Notes under the pieces: generated by a model | The model's input: the letters and a program-made list of their open reading frames with translations, nothing else | Told to the model about the DNA's origin: nothing | Database searches by the model: none | NCBI GenBank assembly: GCA_963726435.1 | Contig: CAVSCJ010000006.1 | Span: 124,001-188,000 of the forward strand | DNA: 64,000 bases | Direction of reading: 5' to 3' | From: PALSA-660 sp963726435 | GTDB lineage: Bacteria > Actinomycetota > Coriobacteriia > Anaerosomatales > PALSA-660 | In this document: positions 1-7,401 of the stretch, in pieces | How the letters are laid out: each line of letters opens with the position of its first letter | Numbering within the stretch: position 1 is the stretch's first letter | Made by a program: the position numbers and the translations under genes

Positions 1-1
1 T

Positions 2-40
2 ATCACCTCGGTCGAGGAGGTCGCTCGCGTCGTCGTGTGA
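2..40 (+). CDS. pilB: C-terminal end of a PilB/GspE-type pilus assembly ATPase (partial)
   Basis: Only the last 12 codons are inside the window, reading ITSVEEVARVVV and then TGA at 38-40. This matches the usual end of PilB/GspE extension ATPases, which finish with a motif like GITTLEEVLRV. The assignment rests on this short tail and on the adjacent pilT and pilC, the normal order in type IV pilus operons. The identity is therefore inferred; the bulk of the gene lies upstream of the window. Confidence 0.55.
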   Translation: MTSVEEVARVVV

Positions 41-97
41 CGCCTTGCGTTCGCAGCGAGGCGCCCGCGCGCCGCAAATCCGAAGGAGGGGGAGTAC

Positions 98-1201
98 GTG
101 GAGAAGACGAAGCGCTCCGAGGGCGACAGGTACCCCGTCGATTTGACCGATCTGCTGGCCGAGGTCGCGGACCGAGGCGGCAGCGACCTTCACATCTCGG
201 CCGGGCGCCGCCCGACCATGCGGAAGAACGGCCTCTTGGCCGAACTCGACTCGCCCCTGCTGCGGCCACTCGACACGCAGACGCTCGTCTACTCGATCAT
301 GAGCGAGGAGCAGCGCAATCGGTTCGAGCGCCATTGGGAAGCGGACTTCGCCTGCTCGATCCCGGGCGTGGCTCGCTATCGAGTCAATGCCTACTACCAG
401 CGCGGAAGCGTCGGCGCGGCGTGCCGCTACCTGCCGCCGAGTGTGGGCGACTTCGCCGCCCTGGGCATCCCCGAGATCATGTCCGAGCTCGCCGTCAAAC
501 CGCGAGGGCTCGTACTCGTCACCGGCCCGGCGGGTTCGGGGAAGACCACCACTCTCGCCTCTGTGATCGACTACATCAATCGAAACCAGCACGTCCACAT
601 CATCACCATCGAGGACCCGCTCGAGTACCTGCACACGGACCAGCGTTCGATCGTCACGCAGCGTGAGGTGGGAGCCGACACGAAGAGCTTCGCCGAGGCC
701 GTGCGCTACGTCCTGCGCCAGGATCCCGACATCGTCGTGGTCGGTGAGATGCGCGATCTGGCCACCATCTCGGCCGCGCTCACCGCTGCAGAGACCGGCC
801 ATCTGGTGTTCGCGACGCTCCACACGCAGGATTCGGCGCAGACGATCGACCGGATCATCGACGTGTTCCCGCACGATCAGCAGCAGCAGGTACGCGTCCA
901 GCTAGCGGGCACGCTCCAAGGCATCGTCTCGCAGGAGTTGCTGCCCAACGCCGATGGGACAGGGCGGGTCCTCGTCTGCGAGGTGCTCATTCCCAGCGCC
1001 GGCGTGCGCAATCTGATCCGCGAAGCCAAGACGCAACAACTGCCGATGCTGATGCAGACGGGAAAGCATCTCGGGATGATCACGATGGACGAATCCCTTG
1101 CCGATAAGCATCGTCAGGGCCTTATAAGCTACGATATGGCGATGGCGCAGGCGCACGACCCTGGCGTACTGCGCATGCTGTTCGAATCCGCTAGGCGCTG
1201 A
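98..1201 (+). CDS. pilT: Type IV pilus retraction ATPase PilT
   Basis: Hexameric cytoplasmic ATPase that drives pilus depolymerisation and twitching motility. The 367-residue product has the PilT N-terminal PAS-like region, a Walker A motif GPAGSGKTTT near residues 142-151 and a Walker B region DPDIVVVGEMRD near 209-220. The family block AAETGHLVFATLHT follows. Length is typical for PilT (340-370). The start is GTG at 98, 5 bases after a strong GAAGGAGGGGG site. It lies 57 bases after the pilB-like stop and 26 bases before pilC, so the three are probably cotranscribed. The Walker A has A in place of the usual T (GPTGSGK), a minor variation. Confidence 0.95.
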   Translation: MEKTKRSEGDRYPVDLTDLLAEVADRGGSDLHISAGRRPTMRKNGLLAELDSPLLRPLDTQTLVYSIMSEEQRNRFERHWEADFACSIPGVARYRVNAYYQRGSVGAACRYLPPSVGDFAALGIPEIMSELAVKPRGLVLVTGPAGSGKTTTLASVIDYINRNQHVHIITIEDPLEYLHTDQRSIVTQREVGADTKSFAEAVRYVLRQDPDIVVVGEMRDLATISAALTAAETGHLVFATLHTQDSAQTIDRIIDVFPHDQQQQVRVQLAGTLQGIVSQELLPNADGTGRVLVCEVLIPSAGVRNLIREAKTQQLPMLMQTGKHLGMITMDESLADKHRQGLISYDMAMAQAHDPGVLRMLFESARR

Positions 1202-1227
1202 CCGGGCGAACCGACAGGGGGGCTCGC

Positions 1228-2442
1228 ATGCCGACTTTCAAGTACGCGGTCCGCGACAAGGCCGGCAAGCCCGTCGAAGGAACGCTGGACGGCGACAACA
1301 AGGATGCCGTCTCCGCCAAGTTGCGTTCGATGGGGTACATCATCGTCAGCCTGGAGCAGCGAGGCGGCATTCGCTCCTCGCTGAGTTCCATCTCATTCGG
1401 CACTGGGGTCAAGACCAAGGACGTCACGCTCTTCTCGCGCCAGTTCGCGACGATGATCGGTGCGGGCCTGTCGCTCACGAAGTGCCTGTCGATCCTCGCC
1501 CAGCAGACCGAGAGCGCTGGGCTGCGCACGATCATCATGCAGATCGGTCACGACGTCGAGTCGGGCCAGTCGCTGTCCGACGCGATGGCGAGGCACCCGA
1601 AGGTCTTCCCGCCGATCTTCGTCAACATGGTCCGCAGCGGCGAGACCGGCGGCGTGCTCGACGAGGTGCTCAACCGGGTGGCGGACCACTTCGAGCGTGA
1701 AGCCATGATCAAGGGCCGGATCAAATCGGCCATGACCTACCCGATCGCGATGGGGTCCCTCGTGCTCCTGATACTCATCGCGATGCTCATATTCGTCGTG
1801 CCGACGTTCCAGTCGATGTTCGCATCGCTCGGCGGCACGTTGCCCCTGCCGACGCAGATCCTTGTCAACATCTCGGACGGCGCCCGCGGGCTCCCTGGCC
1901 TCCTCACCGTCATCGGAGTCATCGCCATTGTGGTCCTGTTCCGCTGGTGGAAGAGCACCGAGTCCGGTCGCTACACGTGGGACGGCATCAAGTTGCGCAT
2001 GCCGGTGTTCGGCCCGCTCATCCGCAAGATGGCGCTGTCGCGCTTCACACGCACCTTCGGGACGCTGACAGCCGCGGGCGTGCCCATCCTCTCCGCCCTC
2101 GACATCGTTGGTTCGACGTCGGGGAACGAGGTCATCCACCGTGCGGTGAGCAAGGTGCGCTCCGCCATCAAGGAGGGGGAGACGATCGCGAAGCCCCTCG
2201 GAGACAACCCGATCTTCCCCGCGATGGTCGTTCAGATGATCGCCGTGGGCGAGGAGACCGGGGCGCTGGACGCGATGCTGGGGAAGGTCGCGGAGTTCTA
2301 CGATGAGGAGGTGACCACCGGAGTAGACGGACTGACCTCGCTCATCGAGCCCCTGATGATGGCCTCTCTGGGTCTCGTCGTCGGCGGCATCGTCATAGCG
2401 CTGTATCTGCCGATGTTCCAGGTCATCACCCTCATCAAGTAG
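1228..2442 (+). CDS. pilC: Type IV pilus inner-membrane platform protein PilC
   Basis: Polytopic platform protein on which PilB and PilT act to add or remove pilin subunits. The 404-residue product has the standard architecture: a short N-terminal PilC extension (FKYAVRDKAGKPVEGTL), then two T2SSF domains (about 70-190 and 275-395). Transmembrane segments sit near 170-195, 220-240 and 375-400. The family motifs FSRQFATMIGAGLSL and QMIAVGEETGALD are both present. ATG start at 1228 follows a GGGGGG tract. It closes the pilB-pilT-pilC assembly module and precedes the first pilin gene by 155 bases. Confidence 0.95.
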   Translation: MPTFKYAVRDKAGKPVEGTLDGDNKDAVSAKLRSMGYIIVSLEQRGGIRSSLSSISFGTGVKTKDVTLFSRQFATMIGAGLSLTKCLSILAQQTESAGLRTIIMQIGHDVESGQSLSDAMARHPKVFPPIFVNMVRSGETGGVLDEVLNRVADHFEREAMIKGRIKSAMTYPIAMGSLVLLILIAMLIFVVPTFQSMFASLGGTLPLPTQILVNISDGARGLPGLLTVIGVIAIVVLFRWWKSTESGRYTWDGIKLRMPVFGPLIRKMALSRFTRTFGTLTAAGVPILSALDIVGSTSGNEVIHRAVSKVRSAIKEGETIAKPLGDNPIFPAMVVQMIAVGEETGALDAMLGKVAEFYDEEVTTGVDGLTSLIEPLMMASLGLVVGGIVIALYLPMFQVITLIK

Positions 2443-2463
2443 GTCCGTCGGCGGGGCTCGCCT

Positions 2464-2494
2464 TTGCGCGCTCTCATCGTCGACCGGGTATATT
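2464..2494 (+). promoter_or_regulatory. Possible promoter of pilin 1
   Basis: TTGCGC (2464-2469) and TATATT (2489-2494) are separated by 19 bases in the pilC-pilin gap. The -10 is good but the spacer is long, so this is tentative. A separate pilin promoter would fit the high subunit demand. Confidence 0.3.
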
Positions 2495-2597
2495 GCTAAT
2501 GTACGGGGTCCCAGCGGCCGATACACCCGATGCTGGGCATAGGGTCCGGCGGAGGCATCGGCCTCGTGAGTAGGGAAGAAGGGGAGGTGGACATCTG

Positions 2598-2992
2598 ATG
2601 AAGATGTTCCGTAGGGACGAGGGGTTCACCCTCGTAGAGCTCATGGTCGTGGTTCTCATTATCGGTATCCTTGTTGCGATCGCTGTTCCTGTGTTCCTGA
2701 GTGCCCGGGCCAACGCAGAGGTCAAGTCGTGCCAGGCGAACCAGCGCACCATCAACGGTGCGGTCCAGACGCAGATGCGCGAACGGCGGCACCGCTGCCG
2801 GCCGCGGCCGGCAACGTCGACGCTGCGCTGGCCGCTGGCGGCTGGGGCGCGTTCCTCGTTCCGTCCGTCATCAAGACCGTCCCGCATTGCCCGCTCGGCG
2901 TGGCCACCACCAACGAGCTAGTCACGGCAGCGCCAACGCGGCACGGTCGACGGCGACCAGGGCGCGGCCACTTGGGCCACGTCAGGCACTAG
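2598..2992 (+). CDS. Type IV major pilin-like protein 1 (reading frame interrupted)
   Basis: The N-terminus is a clear type IV prepilin: a short basic leader, cleavage site G|F, Glu at +5 (GFTLVELMVV) and a long hydrophobic helix ending in VAIAVPVFLSARANAE. The original frame is open only to 2921 and turns into arginine/proline-rich nonsense after AVQT. The next frame from about 2776 reads like pilin (DARTAAPLPAAAGNVDAAL, then a CPLG segment) and stops at 2992. A few codons from 2940 in the first frame (GTVDGDQGAATWATSG) also look native. I infer one missing base near 2775 and probably one extra base near 2932. It is paralogous to pilin 2: the CQANQRTI-GAVQT block is shared. SD GGGGAGG is at 2580-2586. 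Confidence 0.7.
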
Positions 2993-3037
2993 GCATCATC
3001 ACTCCTTCGTAGTCCGAAGGATCTGAGCGTCGCAGGA

Positions 3038-3064
3038 GGGGCCGGAGCCGTTGGCTCCGGCCCC
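3038..3064 (+). terminator. Hairpin terminator after pilin 1
   Basis: Perfect 12-bp stem GGGGCCGGAGCC / GGCTCCGGCCCC with a GTT loop, flanked by further AGGA/TCCT complementarity and followed by a pyrimidine run CTTCCTGTTGT. It lies just after the reconstructed pilin 1 end and would isolate pilin 1 from pilD. Confidence 0.7.
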
Positions 3065-3070
3065 CTTCCT

Positions 3071-3416
3071 GTTGTCGCTTCGCGTGCCCGCGCCGTGTGA
3101 GCGACCGGGAGTTCGTCGTCGCGGCTCGCGGACGCCGTACATCCGGCGAGCCTGGTTCCGAGCGATCGCGAGGTGGACCCAGGCGAGCCGCGAGGACCGA
3201 CGCCGGGAATGCGCCGAGCCGAGGCAGGACGTGCCTTCGGCGTGTCTCGGCCGACGGTGCGGGTTGGAGTATGGCCGTCGAAGCCGTCCCGGGAGACAAT
3301 AGCGGCGTCTGGCCGTTCAAGCGAGCTGCAGAGTGTGCCAGGACGGCGGGAGGCAGGTCGACTGTCGCCGCCCGACGCTCAGACGGTGATCGCCGACTGT
3401 TCAGGAGTGCCCATTC
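3071..3416. other. 346-base stretch without a supported gene
   Basis: Between the pilin 1 terminator and the proposed pilD start I see no convincing gene, RNA or promoter. Open frames here are compositional. One short stretch (about 3202-3260) reads like a helix-turn-helix fragment (RRAEAGRAFGVSRPTVRV), but it has no start signal or continuation. It could be decayed coding sequence. Confidence 0.5.
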
Positions 3417-4263
3417 GTGGGTCCGCACCCGGTTCTGTATCTGAGCTCTTCTGGGGGCTCTCGGCCTCCTGTTCGGCTCGTTCGGCAACGTGCTCGTCTG
3501 GCGCGTGCCACGCGGCGAGTCGATCGTCTCGCCGCCTTCGCACTGCCCGCGATGCGGGCACGAGCTGCGCTGGTATGACAACATCCCGGTCGTCTCGTGG
3601 CTCGTTCTTCGCGGTCGCTGCCGCGATTGCGGCGCGCCGATCTCGCCGCGCTACCCTGTCATCGAGTTGTCCTCGGGCGCGCTGTGGGTGCTCGCCGGGT
3701 GGTGGTGGGGAGTCAGCGCCGCAGCCCCTCTCGCGATCGTCTTCTTCTACCTGCTGCTGGTGCTGAGCGCCATCGACCTCGACACACGGCGCCTGCCGAC
3801 GCCTCTTGTGGCGGCGCTCGCCGCGGCAGGCGCGCTGGCCGCGGTGACGGCACAGTTGACGGGGCTGCCGTTCGGACCGCTGGCCGGCTTGGCGACGACG
3901 GGCTGGCTGGCGCAGCCGGTCGCGGCCTCGGGTGCGGGCTTGGCTGCCGGCGCGGGCACCGCCGTGGTCGTCGCGCTGCTCTATCGCATGGTGCGCGGGC
4001 GCGAGGGGCTGGGCTTCGGCGACGTGCGCCTGTTGGGTGCCATGGGGCTCGTGCTCGGGCCCTTCGTGCTGCTCGCGTACGCGCTGGGCAACTTCATCGG
4101 AGTGCTGTTCGCCGTGCCCCAAGCGCTTCTTCTTCGTAACAAGGGGCCGCTCGCCGCGCGCTCGATCCCCTTCGGCCCCTTCCTCGCGGCGGGCGGGGTG
4201 CTCACGGCACTGTGGGGCCCAGCGATCTGGGTGTGGTACCTCAACGTGCTCGGCTTGAGGTGA
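3417..4263 (+). CDS. pilD: Prepilin peptidase/N-methyltransferase PilD (frame break near the start)
   Basis: Membrane aspartic protease that cleaves and N-methylates prepilins. The body has the zinc-ribbon cysteines CPRCGHEL and CRDCGAPI, the aspartate motif SAIDLDTRRLP (near 3768-3800) and the GFGDVRLLGAMG motif with the second catalytic Asp. Six or seven further membrane segments are visible. The long frame has its first usable start at GTG 3490. However, the in-frame codons before it (ALLGALGLLFGSFGN) are the conserved PilD N-terminus, and they follow a stop at 3442. A GTG at 3417, 9 bases after AGGAG (3403-3407), reads MGPHPVLYLS and joins that segment if one base is corrected near 3441-3446. 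I take 3417 as the true start. The gene's last codons form part of a repeat. Confidence 0.85.
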
Positions 4264-4300
4264 CACCCTCCGACCTCAAGGGCGCCATGCATTGCGCCGA
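4253..4300. repeat. 48-bp direct repeat, copy 1, with 8-bp inverted arms
   Basis: It matches copy 2 at 4822-4869 in 42 of 48 positions. It begins within the last codons of pilD and contains that gene's stop. Internally, CTTGAGGT (4254-4261) and ACCTCAAG (4273-4280) form perfect inverted arms around an 11-base loop. The two copies bracket pilin 2. Confidence 0.85.
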
Positions 4301-4373
4301 TACGGCTGGTGTCGCTCACGGGGCCCGGAGCGCCGCCGTCGTACGGCGAGAAGAAGGGGACATCGGACATCCG

Positions 4374-4832
4374 ATGAAGATGCCTCATGGGGACGAGGGC
4401 TTCACCCTCGAAGAGCTCATGGTCGTCGTTCTGATCATCGGTATCCTTGTTGCGATCGCCGTCCCCGTCTTCCTGGGTGCCCGGGCGAATGCCGAGTTGA
4501 ACACGTGCCAGGCGAACCAGCGCACGATCGAAGGCGCGGTCCAGACCTACAACGCGCAAAGCACGGTCACCTATCCGGCTGCCGGGACACTCGTCAACGC
4601 GGCCAACGTCCTGGTAGCCGGCGGCAACGGCGCCGGCGCGACGATCAAGACCCCGCCGCTGTGCCCCGATCACACCCTTGCCACCCAGTTCTACGACACC
4701 ACCAACGGGCGTCGTGGACGGCTGCGTCTCGACGGTCGCAGGCACCGGGCTGTGGGGCGGGAACCCGGCTCACACACCCTACTAGGATCGATGGTCCGCT
4801 GCGGTCTGTCACTCGACGTCAGCTTGAGGTGA
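4374..4832 (+). CDS. Type IV pilin-like protein 2 (C-terminal frame break)
   Basis: Second prepilin, paralogous to pilin 1: leader MKMPHGDEG, cleavage before F, Glu at +5 (GFTLEELMVV), the same hydrophobic helix and the shared CQANQRTIEGAVQT block. The mature domain runs to FYDTTNG and then becomes arginine-rich. Removing one G from the GGG at 4707-4709 restores a natural pilin tail (VVDGCVSTVAGTGLWGG and so on) that stops at 4783-4785, so the native end is probably 4785. Cys in CPDH and in the restored GCV tail could form the usual C-terminal pilin disulphide. The gene is bracketed by the 48-bp direct repeats, suggesting it was inserted or duplicated between pilD and pilM. ATG 4374 is preceded by GAAGGGGA. 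Confidence 0.7.
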   Translation: MKMPHGDEGFTLEELMVVVLIIGILVAIAVPVFLGARANAELNTCQANQRTIEGAVQTYNAQSTVTYPAAGTLVNAANVLVAGGNGAGATIKTPPLCPDHTLATQFYDTTNGRRGRLRLDGRRHRAVGREPGSHTLLGSMVRCGLSLDVSLR

Positions 4833-4869
4833 CACCCTCCAACCTCAAGAGCGCCACGCGTTCTGCCGA
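4822..4869. repeat. 48-bp direct repeat, copy 2, with 8-bp inverted arms
   Basis: Copy of 4253-4300. Arms CTTGAGGT (4823-4830) and ACCTCAAG (4842-4849) are unchanged, while the loop and flank carry substitutions. It even repeats pilD's final codons (Leu-Arg-stop). It ends just before the pilM promoter. Confidence 0.85.
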
Positions 4870-4874
4870 AGACC

Positions 4875-4901
4875 TTGACTGAGTGCGTATTGTGCTACGA
4901 T
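4875..4901 (+). promoter_or_regulatory. Promoter of pilMNO
   Basis: TTGACT (4875-4880) and an extended -10 TGC-TACGAT (4893-4901) with a 15-base spacer. The strong -35 and the extended -10 compensate for the short spacing. It sits 63 bases before the pilM start. Confidence 0.6.
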
Positions 4902-4963
4902 AACCGCGGTGCCACGCACTAGTACCACTTGTAGCCGGCTACCAGCGCGAATCGGGGGCTTTG

Positions 4964-6097
4964 ATGTCTCTCTTTGCAGGGGCTACCGGACCGTCCGTGG
5001 GCCTCGATATCGGCACGGACCATGTGCGTCTCGCTCAGATCAAGCCAACTGGATCGACCTTCGCGCTCCAGCGTTACGGCGTCGTCGGTCTCCCAATGGG
5101 CGCGGTCGTCGAGGGCGAGATAGTCGATGCCGACGCCGTTGCCTCTTCCGTCCGCCAGCTGATGCACAGCATCGGCCTTCATGGCGCCGATGCCGCTGTC
5201 GGAGTGAGCAACCAGAAGGTCGTCGTGCGCCTCATCGACCTCCCCTACATGGAGGACGCAGAGCTGCAGGGCGCGATCCGCTATCAGGCTCAGGACTACA
5301 TCCCCATCCCCGTGGAGGAAGCGATCCTCGACTTCCAGATCATCGGGGACTACATGACCAGCGCTGACGAGCACATGAACGAGGTTCTGCTCGTCGCGGC
5401 GCAGCGCGATATGATCGATGAGACGGTGCGAGCAGTCGAGCGCTCCGGCCTCAAGCTCAGCGTGATCGACGTGACGCCATTCGCCGTCGTTCGCGGGATC
5501 TTCGGGCTGTCGCAGAGCGTCCTTCCAGACGACACCGAGGCCGCCGGAGAGGCCACCGCCGTCATCCACATGTCCGCCGGCATCACGAACATCGTGGTGG
5601 TCGAGAACGGCGTCCCGCGCTTCACGCGCGTTTCGTCTCTGGCAGGCAACGAACTGACCCGGGCCGTTGCCACCGCGCTCGACGTGACCCTCGATGAGGC
5701 CGGCGATCTGAAGATGCGTGTCGGCTTGCCGGGCGTCGACGAGACCGGCATCGGCGCGGACATCCCGTCGGACATCGATCCGGAGCGCGTGCGCCGAGTA
5801 CAGGAGGCCCTCGAGCACGAGGTCTCCAAGTTCATGGCCGAGGTGCGCCGCTCGCTCGACTACTACCTCACGCAGGCCTCGCAGGTCCGCACCATCCGCC
5901 GGATCCTGCTCACCGGCAGCGGGGCGAAGCTCCGCAACCTCGACTCCTACATCGCGCGCGGCCTGCAGGCCCCGGTCGAGCTCGCTGACGCCTCACGGTG
6001 GGTCTCCGTGTCTCCGCAGTATCAGGCCCTGTATGAGGCCGACCGCCTCGGGGCGACCGCGGCTATCGGACTGGCGATGGGGGGTGTGGTCGCGTGA
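4964..6097 (+). CDS. pilM: Type IV pilus assembly protein PilM (actin-like ATPase)
   Basis: Cytoplasmic actin-fold protein that binds the N-terminal tail of PilN and couples the cytoplasmic motor to the membrane complex. The 377-residue product starts with the nucleotide-binding phosphate-1 loop GLDIGTDHVRLAQI and contains the family block VVRLIDLPYMEDAELQGAI. A second nucleotide-binding region, HMSAGITNIVVVENG, lies near 205, and the C-terminus has ILLTGSGAKLRNLDSYI. Length and motifs fit PilM. ATG 4964 is chosen over TTG 4961 because the GGGGG SD site then has better spacing. It overlaps pilN by 4 bases (GTGA). Confidence 0.93.
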   Translation: MSLFAGATGPSVGLDIGTDHVRLAQIKPTGSTFALQRYGVVGLPMGAVVEGEIVDADAVASSVRQLMHSIGLHGADAAVGVSNQKVVVRLIDLPYMEDAELQGAIRYQAQDYIPIPVEEAILDFQIIGDYMTSADEHMNEVLLVAAQRDMIDETVRAVERSGLKLSVIDVTPFAVVRGIFGLSQSVLPDDTEAAGEATAVIHMSAGITNIVVVENGVPRFTRVSSLAGNELTRAVATALDVTLDEAGDLKMRVGLPGVDETGIGADIPSDIDPERVRRVQEALEHEVSKFMAEVRRSLDYYLTQASQVRTIRRILLTGSGAKLRNLDSYIARGLQAPVELADASRWVSVSPQYQALYEADRLGATAAIGLAMGGVVA

Positions 6098-6714
6098 CCC
6101 GGATCAACCTCATCCCGCCCGAGACCCTCCAGAGCCGGAAGGACGAGCAACGCTGGAAGTGGATCGCGCTGACGGGCGCGGCGATCGCCGCGCTCCTCGT
6201 CATGTTCTGGGCGTTCATGGCTCTGCAGGTCACCGCCTCGGCAGCCGAGGTCGACGGCATCGTCCAAGAGGTCACCGGACTGGAGACGCAGGCCTCGCAG
6301 TTCCAGGTCTTCCAGCGGGCGGAGGCCGATCTCAAGGTCCGCAAGGATGCGACTATCGCTGCCAAGGCGGGCTCGGTCGAGTGGGCTCGAATGCTCTACG
6401 AACTCGGTCTCGTTCTGCCGCGGGACATCTACCTGACGGCCTTCACGGGCACTGATGCCGGCCTGGGGACGGTGTCCAACCTGACTCTCACGGGCAAGGC
6501 GGTCGACAAACTCGACGACTCACCGGACAACGGATACAAGTCGGTAGCCAAGATGCTCGTACGCCTCGCCGATCTCGACCAGCTCGACTCGGTGTGGCTG
6601 TCCACCACTAGCGTCGAGGAGCCCGAGGCCGACACCGCGCCGATGATCGGTTGGACCGCGAGCGCACGTATCACCCCGTCGGTGACGGCCACGCCGTCCG
6701 CGTCGGGGAACTAG
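6094..6714 (+). CDS. pilN: Type IV pilus inner-membrane assembly protein PilN
   Basis: Bitopic membrane protein of the alignment complex. The first residues (TRINLIPPETLQSR) are the conserved PilN cytoplasmic motif that docks into PilM. One transmembrane helix follows near residues 27-50, then a coiled-coil and a ferredoxin-like extracytoplasmic domain. Length is 206 residues, normal for PilN. GTG at 6094 overlaps the pilM stop, indicating translational coupling. A serine/threonine-rich tail (SVTATPSASGN) ends the protein. Confidence 0.9.
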   Translation: MTRINLIPPETLQSRKDEQRWKWIALTGAAIAALLVMFWAFMALQVTASAAEVDGIVQEVTGLETQASQFQVFQRAEADLKVRKDATIAAKAGSVEWARMLYELGLVLPRDIYLTAFTGTDAGLGTVSNLTLTGKAVDKLDDSPDNGYKSVAKMLVRLADLDQLDSVWLSTTSVEEPEADTAPMIGWTASARITPSVTATPSASGN

Positions 6715-6741
6715 TCGGGGCGACGGGGAGCGGACCACCTG

Positions 6742-7353
6742 ATGAAGCTGACCTCCTTGCAGAAGATGATCACCGTATCGGTGCTCGTCGTCGTCGCCGC
6801 AGTGGCGGTGATAGCCTTCGTGATCCTGCCTCAGTTCGCCCAGATCGCCGATCTGCAGCAGCAGAAGGCGGACGCTGAAGGCCGCCGCGCGCAGGCCGTT
6901 GCCGTTCTCGAGAGCCTCCGTGCCGCCAAGGGCCGCGCGGCCGTCACCGAGGCCGAGCTGCTCAAGATAGGCACGCAGATGCCGGACTCCCCGCAGCTGC
7001 CGTCGCTCATCATCGAGCTGCAGGACATGGCGAACGCCGCCGGCATCAAGGTGTCGAGCATCGGTCCCGGCGAGCCGGTCCCTATCGTCGGCGGCCAGTA
7101 CACGGAGATAGCGCTTACCACCCAGCTCACCGCCGAGTGGGACGACCTGCTGGACTACCTCAAGCGTCTCGACCACAGCACCCGCCTCCTGCGGGTGACG
7201 GCCCTCGACGTGGCCCCGCCGGATGAGTCGGATGTGACCACCGACACCGCCGAAATCACCGCGCTGAATGTCACGATGACCACCAAGGCCTATGTGATCG
7301 GCAACAACGGTGTGGTCAGCTCAGCCGCCACACAGACCGCCGGGACGCCGTAA
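6742..7353 (+). CDS. pilO: Type IV pilus inner-membrane assembly protein PilO
   Basis: Bitopic partner of PilN. The 203-residue product has an N-terminal transmembrane helix (about residues 10-30), a short coiled-coil (IADLQQQKADAEGRRAQA) and the PilO signature region with MPDSPQLPSLIIELQDMA followed by a ferredoxin-like fold. ATG 6742, preceded by GGGGAG, lies 27 bases after pilN. Position and architecture support PilO; sequence conservation in this family is low. Confidence 0.85.
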   Translation: MKLTSLQKMITVSVLVVVAAVAVIAFVILPQFAQIADLQQQKADAEGRRAQAVAVLESLRAAKGRAAVTEAELLKIGTQMPDSPQLPSLIIELQDMANAAGIKVSSIGPGEPVPIVGGQYTEIALTTQLTAEWDDLLDYLKRLDHSTRLLRVTALDVAPPDESDVTTDTAEITALNVTMTTKAYVIGNNGVVSSAATQTAGTP

Positions 7354-7401
7354 GGCTCTCGCGACCCAGAAGCCACACGAAACCGCAGGAGGGCCGCACG
7401 A

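Noticed and set aside
1393..2526. 377-codon antisense frame opposite pilC
   Set aside because: Charged low-complexity translation, antisense to a clear pilC. No start signal supports it.
3173..3300. Helix-turn-helix/transposase-like fragment (RRAEAGRAFGVSRPTVRV)
   Set aside because: Only about 20 residues resemble such a motif, with no start, no catalytic domain and no terminal repeats. Too little to call a mobile element.
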